Shown here piece after piece: positions 1-6,032 of a stretch of 7,082 bases of DNA (its first letter is position 1; every line of letters begins with the position of its first letter). The stretch lies in the NCBI GenBank assembly GCA_017405115.1, contig JAFRBA010000116.1, positions 1-7,082 on the forward strand, in the 5' to 3' direction. Source of the DNA: Kiritimatiellia bacterium. GTDB taxonomy: Bacteria > Verrucomicrobiota > Kiritimatiellia > RFP12 > UBA1067. The notes beneath the pieces were generated by a model, which ran no database searches, had not been told where the DNA came from, and saw nothing but the letters and a program-made list of their open reading frames with translations. The position numbers were made by a program, and so were the translations under genes.

Positions 1-935
1 CCGCCGCCTTCGGGCGCGCGGATGCGCCACTCGACGCGCACCTTCGCGAAGACGCCGCGCTGGCGGCAGGTGAACTCGCCGTTGGCGTCGCACAGCAGCG
101 TCCCCGACGCGTCAAGCCTGCCGCGGAGCGCGGCGGGCCAGTCGGCGCAGCCGGTGGACGCAGCGAAGTCCTCGAGCGTCACGGGCGTCGGCCAGCGCCG
201 CGCAGACACGACCTCCACGTCGGACTGCGAGAGATGCGCGTCGGGGAGCGCAGTCCAGCGCACGTCGTCGACGACGTGCGTCGTCACGTCTACGATCGCG
301 GCGCCCTGGCGGTCGGTGTCGTAGTACCACGGGGGACGCCGCAGCGGGGCGCCGTTGACGAACTTGAGGAAGTGGTGCACGCTCTCCCGGACGATCCCCG
401 GCTCCTCCGGCGTGCCCGCGAGCTGCTCGCCGAAAAGCTCGGCGTCGTGCGCGAGCTCGCTCTGCAGTTGATTGAGGACGTCATACCGGTCGGTCATCAA
501 GTCCATCACCACGAGATTCCTCGCGCGTGCGAGCCCGACCGCCTCCGCCAGGACTCCGTAAGTCTCGGGCGTGATCGCAAGCGGCTTGTCGGCAAGCACG
601 TGGAACCCTGCGCGAACGGCGGCGAGGCAGTAGCCCGCCTTCAGGTCGTTGCGTCCGGCGAGGACGGCCACCGCGTTCTCCGCGCCGCGGTTTTCATCGA
701 CCGCGCGGGCGAGGAAGTCGTCGCCTTCGTAAACTATCTCGTTCCAGCACGTCGGGTCCTCGGCTCGGGCGTTGAAGGACCGCACAAGCGCGAGGTGGGA
801 CTCCAGCTCCGGGCCGCGCGGCGCGTAGACCCTCACGTCGCCAGAGACCTCCCCGCCGTACGGGTGCTTCTGCACCAGCGCGGCGTGGAAGTGCCCGGGG
901 TCTATGACGACGAGGCGGACTGGGCCAGTACCCAT
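1..935 (-). CDS. Gfo/Idh/MocA-type NAD(P)-dependent oxidoreductase, putative (3' end outside window)
   Basis: Minus-strand frame read by hand; 311 complete codons are visible and no stop occurs before the window edge, so the C-terminus is missing. An N-terminal Rossmann-type half contains a DPGHFHAALVQK motif near residue 12 and AGFHVLADKPLAI near residue 110; the second is the Gfo/Idh/MocA EKP-type site, here DKP, with the usual catalytic lysine. This is followed by MDLMTDRYDVL (about 145-155) and the second-domain motifs VHHFLKFVNGAPLRRPPWYY and IVDVTTHVVDDVRW (about 186-227). These motifs are what I know from the subfamily carrying the 'putative oxidoreductase C-terminal' domain (Pfam Oxidoreduct_C), common in Planctomycetes, Lentisphaerae and Bacteroidetes. 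Its substrate is unknown; a sugar or polyol derivative is the default guess. No signal peptide is seen, so it is probably cytosolic. ATG at 935 lies 4 bases after the luxS stop with only a weak GTGAG ribosome site, suggesting translational coupling to luxS. Confidence 0.88.
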   Translation of the reverse strand, partial: MGTGPVRLVVIDPGHFHAALVQKHPYGGEVSGDVRVYAPRGPELESHLALVRSFNARAEDPTCWNEIVYEGDDFLARAVDENRGAENAVAVLAGRNDLKAGYCLAAVRAGFHVLADKPLAITPETYGVLAEAVGLARARNLVVMDLMTDRYDVLNQLQSELAHDAELFGEQLAGTPEEPGIVRESVHHFLKFVNGAPLRRPPWYYDTDRQGAAIVDVTTHVVDDVRWTALPDAHLSQSDVEVVSARRWPTPVTLEDFAASTGCADWPAALRGRLDASGTLLCDANGEFTCRQRGVFAKVRVEWRIRAPEGG

Positions 936-939
936 CGGC

Positions 940-1455
940 TCACGAATCGTAGAAAGTTCGCCCGTCGGCGGTCACGATCCGTTCGGACTCCGGATACTCG
1001 AAGCATGGTTCGCGCTCGAGGGTCTCCACGAAGCGAGCCGCCTCCCACTTCGCCATCGCGAGGTCGTGCAGGCGGAAGTTGCCGCAGTTCGCCTCGGTCG
1101 CGCCGGGCACGTCGCCCTCGTAGTCGCGGCAGTGCCGGAACGCCGCGAGCACGAGGGGCAGTATCTCCTGCGGAGTCGGCCTGCCCTTGACGATCAGGTA
1201 GTTGCCTGTGAGGCAGCCCATCGGCCCCCAGTAGACGATGCGGTCCTTCCATTCCGGGTCGCTGCGCAGGTATGTCGCGACGATGTGCTCTATCGAATGC
1301 AGCGCGTTCGGGTGGACGGCCGGCTCGACGTTCGGGCGCTTCATTCGCACGTCGAACGTCGTCGTGAAGTCGCCGCCGACGGCGTCTACGCGCGAGACGT
1401 ATATGCCGGGCACGATCCGCCTGTGGTCGACCTGGAAGCTGGCGATGAGTTCCAT
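940..1455 (-). CDS. luxS: S-ribosylhomocysteine lyase LuxS
   Basis: 171 residues, full length for the family (about 150-170). LuxS cleaves S-ribosylhomocysteine to homocysteine and 4,5-dihydroxy-2,3-pentanedione, the precursor of AI-2, as part of the activated methyl cycle in the cytosol; it works as a metal-bound homodimer. Visible motifs: SFQVDH (6-11), TTFDVRMKRPN (32-42), the metal/catalytic HSIEH (H53, E56, H57), GPMGCLTGNY with the catalytic-type cysteine C81, and ANCGNFRLHDL with the third metal ligand C124. All known key residues are present, so the enzyme should be active. The start is fixed by an AGGGG sequence (1462-1466) 6 bases upstream that overlaps the stop codon of the kinase gene; the gap is only 9 bases. 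No mtnN/pfs or methionine genes are nearby, so the usual partner steps must be encoded elsewhere. The next gene starts 4 bases after its stop. Confidence 0.96.
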   Translation of the reverse strand: MELIASFQVDHRRIVPGIYVSRVDAVGGDFTTTFDVRMKRPNVEPAVHPNALHSIEHIVATYLRSDPEWKDRIVYWGPMGCLTGNYLIVKGRPTPQEILPLVLAAFRHCRDYEGDVPGATEANCGNFRLHDLAMAKWEAARFVETLEREPCFEYPESERIVTADGRTFYDS

Positions 1456-1464
1456 GTCCCGCCC

Positions 1465-2496
1465 CTATGCGTACTTGCGGACGATCGCCTCGTACTCGGC
1501 GGCCTGCGCCTCCATCGACTCCACCATCTTGAACTGCGTGTGGCACCTCACGAGGTTGTGGTCGTCGTACGCGGTGTGGAAGTACGTGTCGCCCGCGAGG
1601 TAGTCGGTGAGGAACCTTATGCCGATCGTGAGCGTGATGAGCCGCCCGGAGAACGCGAGGTTCTCCCTCTCGGCCTCCGTGAGGAACTTCGCCTGCGCGA
1701 GATAGCCCTTCACGAGCGCCTCGAAGTACTCCTTCTTCGAGTACACCTTGGAGAGGTCCCTCTCGTCCTCGGCCGCCGCCGCGGACGAGGTGCGCACCAT
1801 GTCGCCGAAGTCGTATAGCGCGGAGCCCGGCATCGTCGTGTCGAGGTCGATGACGACGTTCGAGCCGTCGGGAGCCATCATCACATTGTTGATCTTCGTG
1901 TCGTTGTGCGTGATGCGCTCGGGTATCTCGCCCTTCGCCATCATCGTCACGACCTTCGCCGCCTCCTCGCGGCGCGCATCGACGAACGCGAGCTCGGCGG
2001 CGACCTTCGCCCTGCGGCCCTTCACGTCGGCAGCAGCAGCCTCGTCGAGGAGGCGTATGCGGTCGACGGTGTCGTGGAAGCGCGGGATCACCGGCAGGAG
2101 CGCGGGTTCCGGCAGATCGGCGAGGGCGTTCTGGAACGCCGCGAACGCGCCGGCCGCGAGCTCGGCCTGCGCCGGCTCGGAGATGACGTCGACCGAGGTG
2201 TAGCCCTCGAGGAAAGCGTACACGCGCCAGGGGTTCTCGTAGCCCACGACCTCGAGCGTCTTGACGCCCTTGGACCTCAGGTGGTCCGTTACGCGGATTA
2301 TGTTGGCTTTGAGGACGTCCTTGTCGAAGGCGTCCGTGACGCGCTGCAGTATGTAGCGCGTGCCGGACGCCGTCTCGACCTTGAACGTGTCGTTGATGTG
2401 CCCCGAGCCGTAGCGGCTCACATCCGTCGGATCCTTGACCCCAAAGCCCGCGAGAACCGAGCGCAGCTCCTCCTGGGAATAAACTCTATTCGACAT
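1465..2496 (-). CDS. nahK: N-acetylhexosamine 1-kinase-like phosphotransferase (APH fold)
   Basis: 343 residues, close to the roughly 360 of Bifidobacterium longum NahK. NahK phosphorylates the anomeric C1 of GlcNAc/GalNAc with ATP in the lacto-N-biose/galacto-N-biose pathway. Motifs visible: YGSGHINDTFKV (29-40, phosphate-binding loop region), RYILQRV (47-53), WRVYAFLEG (90-98), FQN (121-123), THNDTKINNVM with catalytic-type D199 and metal-binding N204, IDLDTTMPGS (216-225), DFGDMVR (229-235), then FSGRLITL, GIRFLTDYLAGDTYF and HNLVRCHTQFK. This C-terminal pattern matches NahK much better than ordinary aminoglycoside kinases. Substrate is still inferred: related kinases act on other sugars. 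It follows rubrerythrin by 52 bases with no visible promoter of its own and is almost contiguous with luxS. The start ATG at 2496 has GAAGGGA (2506-2512) 10 bases upstream. The lacto-N-biose phosphorylase, GalT and GalE partners of NahK are not in the window. Confidence 0.82.
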   Translation of the reverse strand: MSNRVYSQEELRSVLAGFGVKDPTDVSRYGSGHINDTFKVETASGTRYILQRVTDAFDKDVLKANIIRVTDHLRSKGVKTLEVVGYENPWRVYAFLEGYTSVDVISEPAQAELAAGAFAAFQNALADLPEPALLPVIPRFHDTVDRIRLLDEAAAADVKGRRAKVAAELAFVDARREEAAKVVTMMAKGEIPERITHNDTKINNVMMAPDGSNVVIDLDTTMPGSALYDFGDMVRTSSAAAAEDERDLSKVYSKKEYFEALVKGYLAQAKFLTEAERENLAFSGRLITLTIGIRFLTDYLAGDTYFHTAYDDHNLVRCHTQFKMVESMEAQAAEYEAIVRKYA

Positions 2497-2505
2497 CGTG
2501 CATTG

Positions 2506-2527
2506 TCCCTTCCGCCGTTCTTGGCGG
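2506..2527 (-). promoter_or_regulatory. Small hairpin abutting the Shine-Dalgarno site of the NahK-like gene
   Basis: On the minus strand, CCGCC, a 6-base loop, then GGCGG form a 5-bp all-GC stem at 2512-2527. Its 3' arm runs directly into the Shine-Dalgarno-like GAAGGGA at 2506-2512, with the ATG 10 bases further on. There is no T-run, so it is not a normal terminator. It could damp translation of the kinase or act as an RNA-processing site in the rubrerythrin-kinase transcript; it could also be chance in GC-rich DNA. Confidence 0.35.
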
Positions 2528-2548
2528 TTGTTACGCCTCTTTGGGGTG

Positions 2549-3082
2549 TCAGAAGTTGTTCTGCTCCAGCTGGAAGTAAGCCTTGGGATGGTCGCAGACG
2601 GGGCACTTCTCCGGGGCGGACTCGGACTCGACGATCGCGCCGCAGTTGCGGCACTGCCACTTGTTCTTGCCGACGCGGACCCACACTTCGCCGGATTCGA
2701 TGTTCTTGGCGAGCTTGCGGTAGCGCTCCTCGTGGCGAGCCTCGACCTCGGCGACCTTGCGGAACTTGAAGGCGATGTCCTTGAAGCCCTCGGCCTCCGC
2801 CTCCTCCGCGAACCGCTTGTACATGTCGGTCCATTCCTCGTGCTCCCCGGCGGCGGCCGCGAGGAGGTTCGCCCTCGTGTCGTCTATTCCGGCGAAGAGC
2901 TTGAACCACATCTTGGCGTGCTCCTTCTCGTTGAGCGCCGTCTCCTGGAAGATGGCCGCGATCTGCTCGTAGCCGTCCTTCTTCGCACGGGAGGCGTAGT
3001 AGTCGTATTTGTTGCGGGCCTGGGATTCGCCGGCGAACGCCGCCATCAGGTTCGCTTCCGTCTTGGAGCCTTTGAGTTCCAT
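2549..3082 (-). CDS. rbr: Rubrerythrin (peroxide-reducing diiron protein)
   Basis: 177 residues with the classic two-part layout. Residues 1-125 form the four-helix ferritin-like diiron domain: [11 protein letters not shown] (E19), NEKEHAKMW (E52, H55), [10 protein letters not shown] (E93 and E96) and [10 protein letters not shown] (E114, H117) supply the expected ligands. Residues 140-177 form a rubredoxin-like domain with CRNC (C144, C147) and CPVC (C160, C163) binding one iron. Rubrerythrins reduce hydrogen peroxide to water in the cytosol of anaerobes and microaerobes, using electrons from NAD(P)H through rubredoxin-type partners. The start is well fixed: an AAGGA site (3091-3095) lies 8 bases upstream of the ATG, behind a perfect TATAAT. 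It appears to head an operon continuing into the NahK-like kinase. No clear PerR box is visible, so peroxide control is not shown by the sequence. Confidence 0.97.
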   Translation of the reverse strand: MELKGSKTEANLMAAFAGESQARNKYDYYASRAKKDGYEQIAAIFQETALNEKEHAKMWFKLFAGIDDTRANLLAAAAGEHEEWTDMYKRFAEEAEAEGFKDIAFKFRKVAEVEARHEERYRKLAKNIESGEVWVRVGKNKWQCRNCGAIVESESAPEKCPVCDHPKAYFQLEQNNF

Positions 3083-3090
3083 GGTTGTGT

Positions 3091-3095
3091 TCCTT
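3091..3095 (-). promoter_or_regulatory. Ribosome binding site of rubrerythrin
   Basis: AAGGA on the minus strand, 8 bases before the ATG at 3082, within an A-rich leader of about 26 bases. A second weaker AAGGAC lies at about 3099-3104, too far from the start to be the main site. It confirms the chosen start. Confidence 0.8.
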
Positions 3096-3114
3096 TTTGT
3101 CCTTGGATGAATGT

Positions 3115-3143
3115 ATTATACCGCTAGCGCTTCCTGATGACGG
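3115..3143 (-). promoter_or_regulatory. Promoter of rubrerythrin (and probable downstream operon)
   Basis: A perfect TATAAT -10 box (3115-3120, minus strand) stands out in otherwise GC-rich sequence, 3 bases after the stop codon of the ROK-like gene. With a 17-base spacer the -35 position is CCGTCA (3138-3143), only 3 of 6 matches to TTGACA and inside the ROK coding region. Expected transcription start is near 3108, giving a leader of about 26 bases. The -10 is convincing, the -35 weak; an activator may help. As no later promoter is visible, it probably also serves the kinase, luxS and oxidoreductase genes. Confidence 0.7.
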
Positions 3144-4515
3144 GGATCTGGGCGGCGGCGACGGACTGGCCGAGCCGGCGCGCCTTCTCGTCGGGCATGA
3201 AGATGTCGATCTTCTCGGCCCACTCGGGGTAGACGTCCTTGAGCATCGTCTTCGCGGTCTCGAGGATCACCTCGCCGCCTAGGCCGGAGGTTACGCGCCC
3301 GAGGATCATCATGTTCTCGTAGTCGTAGAACTCGTTGTACCACGGAATCGCGTGCGCGAGGAACCGGCCGATCGCGACGTAGACCTTGAGGGCCTTCGCG
3401 TCGCCCTTCTCCATCGCGGCCTGCACGACCTTGAGGCGCTCCGGGAGCTTCATCGACTTCGGGAACTTGAAGCCGTGCTTCTCGGCGAGCCAGTTCACGG
3501 CCTGCTGAGAAAACGCCATCGCCCCGACGCCGTAGTCGCCGGACCACTCGTCCTTCGGCGCCGCCGGGTTGAAGTCGACCGGCGCGAAGGCGAGCTCGCA
3601 GATGCGGCCCGTCATGCGGCGCTTCGGATCCACGTAGCCGACCGCCTCGGAAGAGCCCATCGCCACGCCGAGTATACCGTTCTTGTCCATCGAGATCATG
3701 CCGGCGAGCGCGGTCACGTCGCCGTCGTTGTAGACCGCGAACGGGACGCCCCAGTCCTTCTCGATGCGGTAGAACATGTTCTGCGCGTCCGGGAACTTCG
3801 CGGGGTTCTTCTCCTTCACCGCGCGGAAGAGCGACGCGAGGCCCATCTTCTGGCCGACCAGCACGCCCGCCGTCGAGCCGCCGATCGCGTCGACGCGGGG
3901 CAGGGCGGCGGCGGCCTCCTTCAGGCCAGCCGTCAGCTTCGAGTAGTGGTACTCGGGGTCGGCGTTGTTGCGCGGGTCCCACGGGAACTCCTTCGAGAAC
4001 ACTACCTTGCCGTTCCTGAGCGCGGATATCTTGAAGTCGCTCGCGCCGAGGTCGAAGCCGATGCGGCAGCCGTCGGCCACGGTCTTCACCTGCTGGAGCC
4101 TCTCGGAGAACTCCGGCATCTTCTTCGCCGGCACGACGACGGCCTCCACGGGGCGCGAGTAGATGGAGCTGAAGAAGTCGAAGTCGAACGCGCGCGCGCC
4201 CTTCTTCGTGTACGCCCTGGCGACCGGCTTCACGACGGCGTCCGGGCCGGAGAGGTAGAGCTTCCAGCCGCCTGCCGCCCACAGCGCGAACTTGGCTATG
4301 CGCTCCACGACGTGCGAGACGTACTTCGCCGCCGCCGGGTCCAGGCGCTTCGGCACCGGCAGGTCGTAGCGGAACACCTTGCCCTCCTCGCGCTCCCATG
4401 CGACGGACACTATGTCGGCCGACGGGCCGATTCCGTCGTACACCTGCCAAAGCGCGCTCATCGGCGCGACGAATTCCGCTCCGCAAGACTTGCACTTGCA
4501 TTTTTTGCTGGCCAT
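3124..4515 (-). CDS. ROK-like sugar kinase / ASKHA-fold protein with extra N-terminal region
   Basis: 463 residues, long for a ROK protein (usually about 300-400). A sugar-kinase/actin-fold core begins near residue 152 with GFDLGASDFKISAL (phosphate-1 loop, D155), continues with GGSTAGVLVG (212-221), YNDGDVTALAG (262-272, where the aspartate of the ND pair, D264, is the likely catalytic base), GVAMGSSEAVGYVD (283-296, phosphate-2-like), and GRVTSGLGGEV (406-416, adenosine-site region). The ROK zinc signature CxCGxxGCxE is not present; instead the region reads FAPVDFNP...EWSGDYGVGA (310-332). Residues 1-150 are an extension that opens with CKCKSC (C6, C8, C11), a possible half zinc knuckle, with no fourth cysteine close by. 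It probably phosphorylates a hexose or acts as a sugar-sensing relative, but substrate and activity are unproven. No helix-turn-helix is obvious, so a ROK repressor is less likely. A strong promoter and AAGGAGG site precede it. Confidence 0.78.
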   Translation of the reverse strand: MASKKCKCKSCGAEFVAPMSALWQVYDGIGPSADIVSVAWEREEGKVFRYDLPVPKRLDPAAAKYVSHVVERIAKFALWAAGGWKLYLSGPDAVVKPVARAYTKKGARAFDFDFFSSIYSRPVEAVVVPAKKMPEFSERLQQVKTVADGCRIGFDLGASDFKISALRNGKVVFSKEFPWDPRNNADPEYHYSKLTAGLKEAAAALPRVDAIGGSTAGVLVGQKMGLASLFRAVKEKNPAKFPDAQNMFYRIEKDWGVPFAVYNDGDVTALAGMISMDKNGILGVAMGSSEAVGYVDPKRRMTGRICELAFAPVDFNPAAPKDEWSGDYGVGAMAFSQQAVNWLAEKHGFKFPKSMKLPERLKVVQAAMEKGDAKALKVYVAIGRFLAHAIPWYNEFYDYENMMILGRVTSGLGGEVILETAKTMLKDVYPEWAEKIDIFMPDEKARRLGQSVAAAQIPVIRKR

Positions 4516-4523
4516 TGTCTTTC

Positions 4524-4530
4524 CCTCCTT
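4524..4530 (-). promoter_or_regulatory. Strong ribosome binding site of the ROK-like gene
   Basis: AAGGAGG, a near-perfect anti-16S match, 8 bases before the ATG at 4515. It settles the start codon and so shows that the cysteine-bearing N-terminus (CKCKSC) is really translated, rather than starting at the later methionine at residue 19. Confidence 0.88.
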
Positions 4531-4543
4531 AGTTTGTCTTTAA

Positions 4544-4572
4544 ATTATACGTTGCTTCCGCGCCCGATGCAA
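4544..4572 (-). promoter_or_regulatory. Promoter of the ROK-like gene
   Basis: A perfect TATAAT -10 (4544-4549, minus strand) and, 17 bases upstream, TTGCAT (4567-4572) keeping the TTG core of TTGACA. The predicted transcription start is near 4537, giving a leader of about 20 bases that carries the AAGGAGG site. The 76-base gap after trpB2 therefore appears to contain a complete housekeeping-sigma promoter. No operator palindrome is clear. Confidence 0.75.
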
Positions 4573-4591
4573 GCCGCGCGGACCCATGCTG

Positions 4592-5962
4592 CTACGCCCC
4601 GACCTTCGGGAGCTTCGCGAGGCTGCGCTCCAGGTCTTCGTCAGTCGGCTCGTAGTCGCTCATGGTGCCGTCGTTGAAGGCCTGGTACGCGGTCATGTCG
4701 AAGTACCCCGTGCCGGTGAGGCCGAAGAGTATCGTCTCCTCCAGGCCCTCCTTCCTGCAGCGGAGCGCCTCGTCGATGGCCGCGCGGATCGCATGGCTCG
4801 ACTCAGGCGCGGGCAGGATGCCCTCCGTGCGCGCGAACTGCTGCGCGGCGGCGAAGACGTCGGTCTGCTTCACGCTTACCGCCTCGATGAGCTTCTGGTC
4901 GTAGAGCTCGGATATCGTGGAGCTCATGCCGTGGAAGCGCAGGCCTCCTGCGTGGCTCGGCGAGGGTATGAAGTCCGCGCCGATGGTGTACATCTTCGCG
5001 AGCGGGCAAATGCGCCCCGTGTCGCAGAAGTCGTAGGCGTACCTGCCGCGCGTGAGCGACGGGCAGCTCGCCGGCTCCACGGCCACGATGCGGTAGTCGG
5101 CCTCCCCGCGCAGCTTCTCGCCGATGAACGGCGCTATGAGGCCGCCGAGGTTCGAGCCCCCTCCGGCGCAGCCTATTATGACGTCGGGCTTGACGCCGAG
5201 CTTCTTGAACGCCGCGTGCGCCTCGAGGCCGATGATGGACTGGTGCAGGAGGACCTGGTTCAGCACGGAGCCGAGGACGTAGCGGTAGCCGGGCGTCTTG
5301 ACGGCGGCCTCGACGGCCTCGGAAATCGCGCAGCCGAGGGAGCCGGTGGTGCCGGGGTGCTCGGCGTTTATGAGGCGGCCGACCTCGGTCTCCATCGACG
5401 GGGACGGCGTGACGCTCGCGCCGTACGTGCGCATGACCTCGCGGCGGAACGGCTTCTGCTCGTAGGAGCACTTCACCATGAACACGCGGCAGTCGAGCCC
5501 GAAGAAGGCCGAGGCCATGGAGAGCGCGGTCCCCCACTGGCCGGCGCCGGTCTCCGTGGTGACGCCCTTCAGGCCCTGCGCCTTCGCGTAGTAGGCCTGC
5601 GCCACCGCGGAGTTCAGCTTGTGCGAGCCGGAGGTGTTGTTGCCCTCGAACTTGTAGTATATCTTGGCGGGCGTTCCAAGCGCCTCCTCGAGGAAGTAGG
5701 CCCTCACGAGCGGCGACGGGCGGAACATCCGGTAGAAGTCGCGTATCGACTTGGGTATCTTGAACAGCGGCGTCGCGTCGTCGAGCTCCTGGCGGACAAG
5801 CTCTTCGCAGAACACGCCGGAGAGGTCCTCCGCCGTGCAAGGCTTTCCGGTCGCCGGGTTGAGAAGCGGCGCGGGCTTCTTCTTCATGTCGGCGCGCATG
5901 TTGTACCAGCACTCTGGCACTTCGCTCTCTTCGAGGTATGTCTTGTATGGTATCGTGTTCAT
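4592..5962 (-). CDS. trpB2: TrpB2-type tryptophan synthase beta chain (PLP enzyme)
   Basis: 456 residues, full length for the TrpB2 branch (slightly longer than TrpB1, about 400). It joins indole and serine to make tryptophan, using pyridoxal phosphate, in the cytosol; TrpB2 enzymes often work without a strong TrpA complex and may salvage indole or use O-phosphoserine. Motifs: VPECWYNM near the N-terminus (15-22), a TrpB2 trait; RPSPLVRA (81-88); FEGNNTSGSHKLNSA with PLP lysine K115; ETGAGQWG (137-144), where TrpB1 has QHG; PLP phosphate loop CAGGGSN (265-271); EGILPAPESSHA (380-391); and GLTGTGYFD near the end. No trpA or other trp gene adjoins it, as is common for TrpB2. Upstream is a 65-base leader with a hairpin and no good Shine-Dalgarno site before the ATG, so its translation start signal is weak; the start is chosen from family alignment. 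Confidence 0.94.
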   Translation of the reverse strand: MNTIPYKTYLEESEVPECWYNMRADMKKKPAPLLNPATGKPCTAEDLSGVFCEELVRQELDDATPLFKIPKSIRDFYRMFRPSPLVRAYFLEEALGTPAKIYYKFEGNNTSGSHKLNSAVAQAYYAKAQGLKGVTTETGAGQWGTALSMASAFFGLDCRVFMVKCSYEQKPFRREVMRTYGASVTPSPSMETEVGRLINAEHPGTTGSLGCAISEAVEAAVKTPGYRYVLGSVLNQVLLHQSIIGLEAHAAFKKLGVKPDVIIGCAGGGSNLGGLIAPFIGEKLRGEADYRIVAVEPASCPSLTRGRYAYDFCDTGRICPLAKMYTIGADFIPSPSHAGGLRFHGMSSTISELYDQKLIEAVSVKQTDVFAAAQQFARTEGILPAPESSHAIRAAIDEALRCRKEGLEETILFGLTGTGYFDMTAYQAFNDGTMSDYEPTDEDLERSLAKLPKVGA

Positions 5963-5992
5963 GTCGTGTCGGTTGTGTTACCCTGTCATCCT

Positions 5993-6011
5993 GGCCGGAC
6001 GGACGCCGGCC
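5993..6011 (-). promoter_or_regulatory. GC hairpin in the trpB2 leader
   Basis: GGCCGG (minus-strand 5' arm, 6006-6011), a 7-base loop and CCGGCC (5993-5998) make a perfect 6-bp stem, 31 bases before the trpB2 ATG and 17 bases after the flavoprotein stop. No T-run follows, so a standard intrinsic terminator is unlikely; a leader structure, weak or factor-assisted terminator, or processing site are options. No tryptophan-rich leader peptide, T-box pattern or trp codon run is visible in the 65-base gap. Confidence 0.5.
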
Positions 6012-6026
6012 GATGCGGGGAATGTT

Positions 6027-6032
6027 ATCATA
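6027..6032 (-). promoter_or_regulatory. Possible -10 box for trpB2
   Basis: TATGAT on the minus strand matches TATAAT at 5 of 6 positions and overlaps the TGA stop of the flavoprotein gene. No acceptable -35 is seen at 16-18 bases (the sequence there is GC-rich). It would place the transcription start near 6020, with the hairpin inside the leader. It may be a weak or activator-dependent promoter, or chance; trpB2 could equally be read through from the flavoprotein gene. Confidence 0.3.

Noticed and set aside
234..1190. Long plus-strand open frame opposite the oxidoreductase and luxS
   Set aside because: It is antisense to two recognised genes, its translation is rich in arginine and low-complexity, and it has no family motifs. 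Such open frames are expected opposite GC-rich genes.
940..1455. Changed residues in the LuxS GC-TG motif (GCLTGNY rather than GCRTGFY)
   Set aside because: The catalytic cysteine and all metal ligands are kept, and this motif varies among LuxS proteins, so it does not suggest loss of activity.
2040..2052. Palindrome cctcgtcgagg
   Set aside because: It lies inside the kinase coding region, is short, and is of a kind expected by chance in GC-rich codons.
3106..3120. PerR box in front of rubrerythrin
   Set aside because: One half resembles TTATAAT because of the -10 box, but the second half does not match, so there is no real palindrome.
4516..4591. Terminator after trpB2
   Set aside because: Only a short CCGCGCGG palindrome is present, with no stable stem-loop followed by a T-run; the region is better explained as a promoter.
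3352..4677. 441-codon plus-strand open frame opposite the ROK-like gene
   Set aside because: Antisense shadow of a gene supported by promoter, ribosome site and motifs on the other strand; composition is dominated by Arg, Leu, Val and His.
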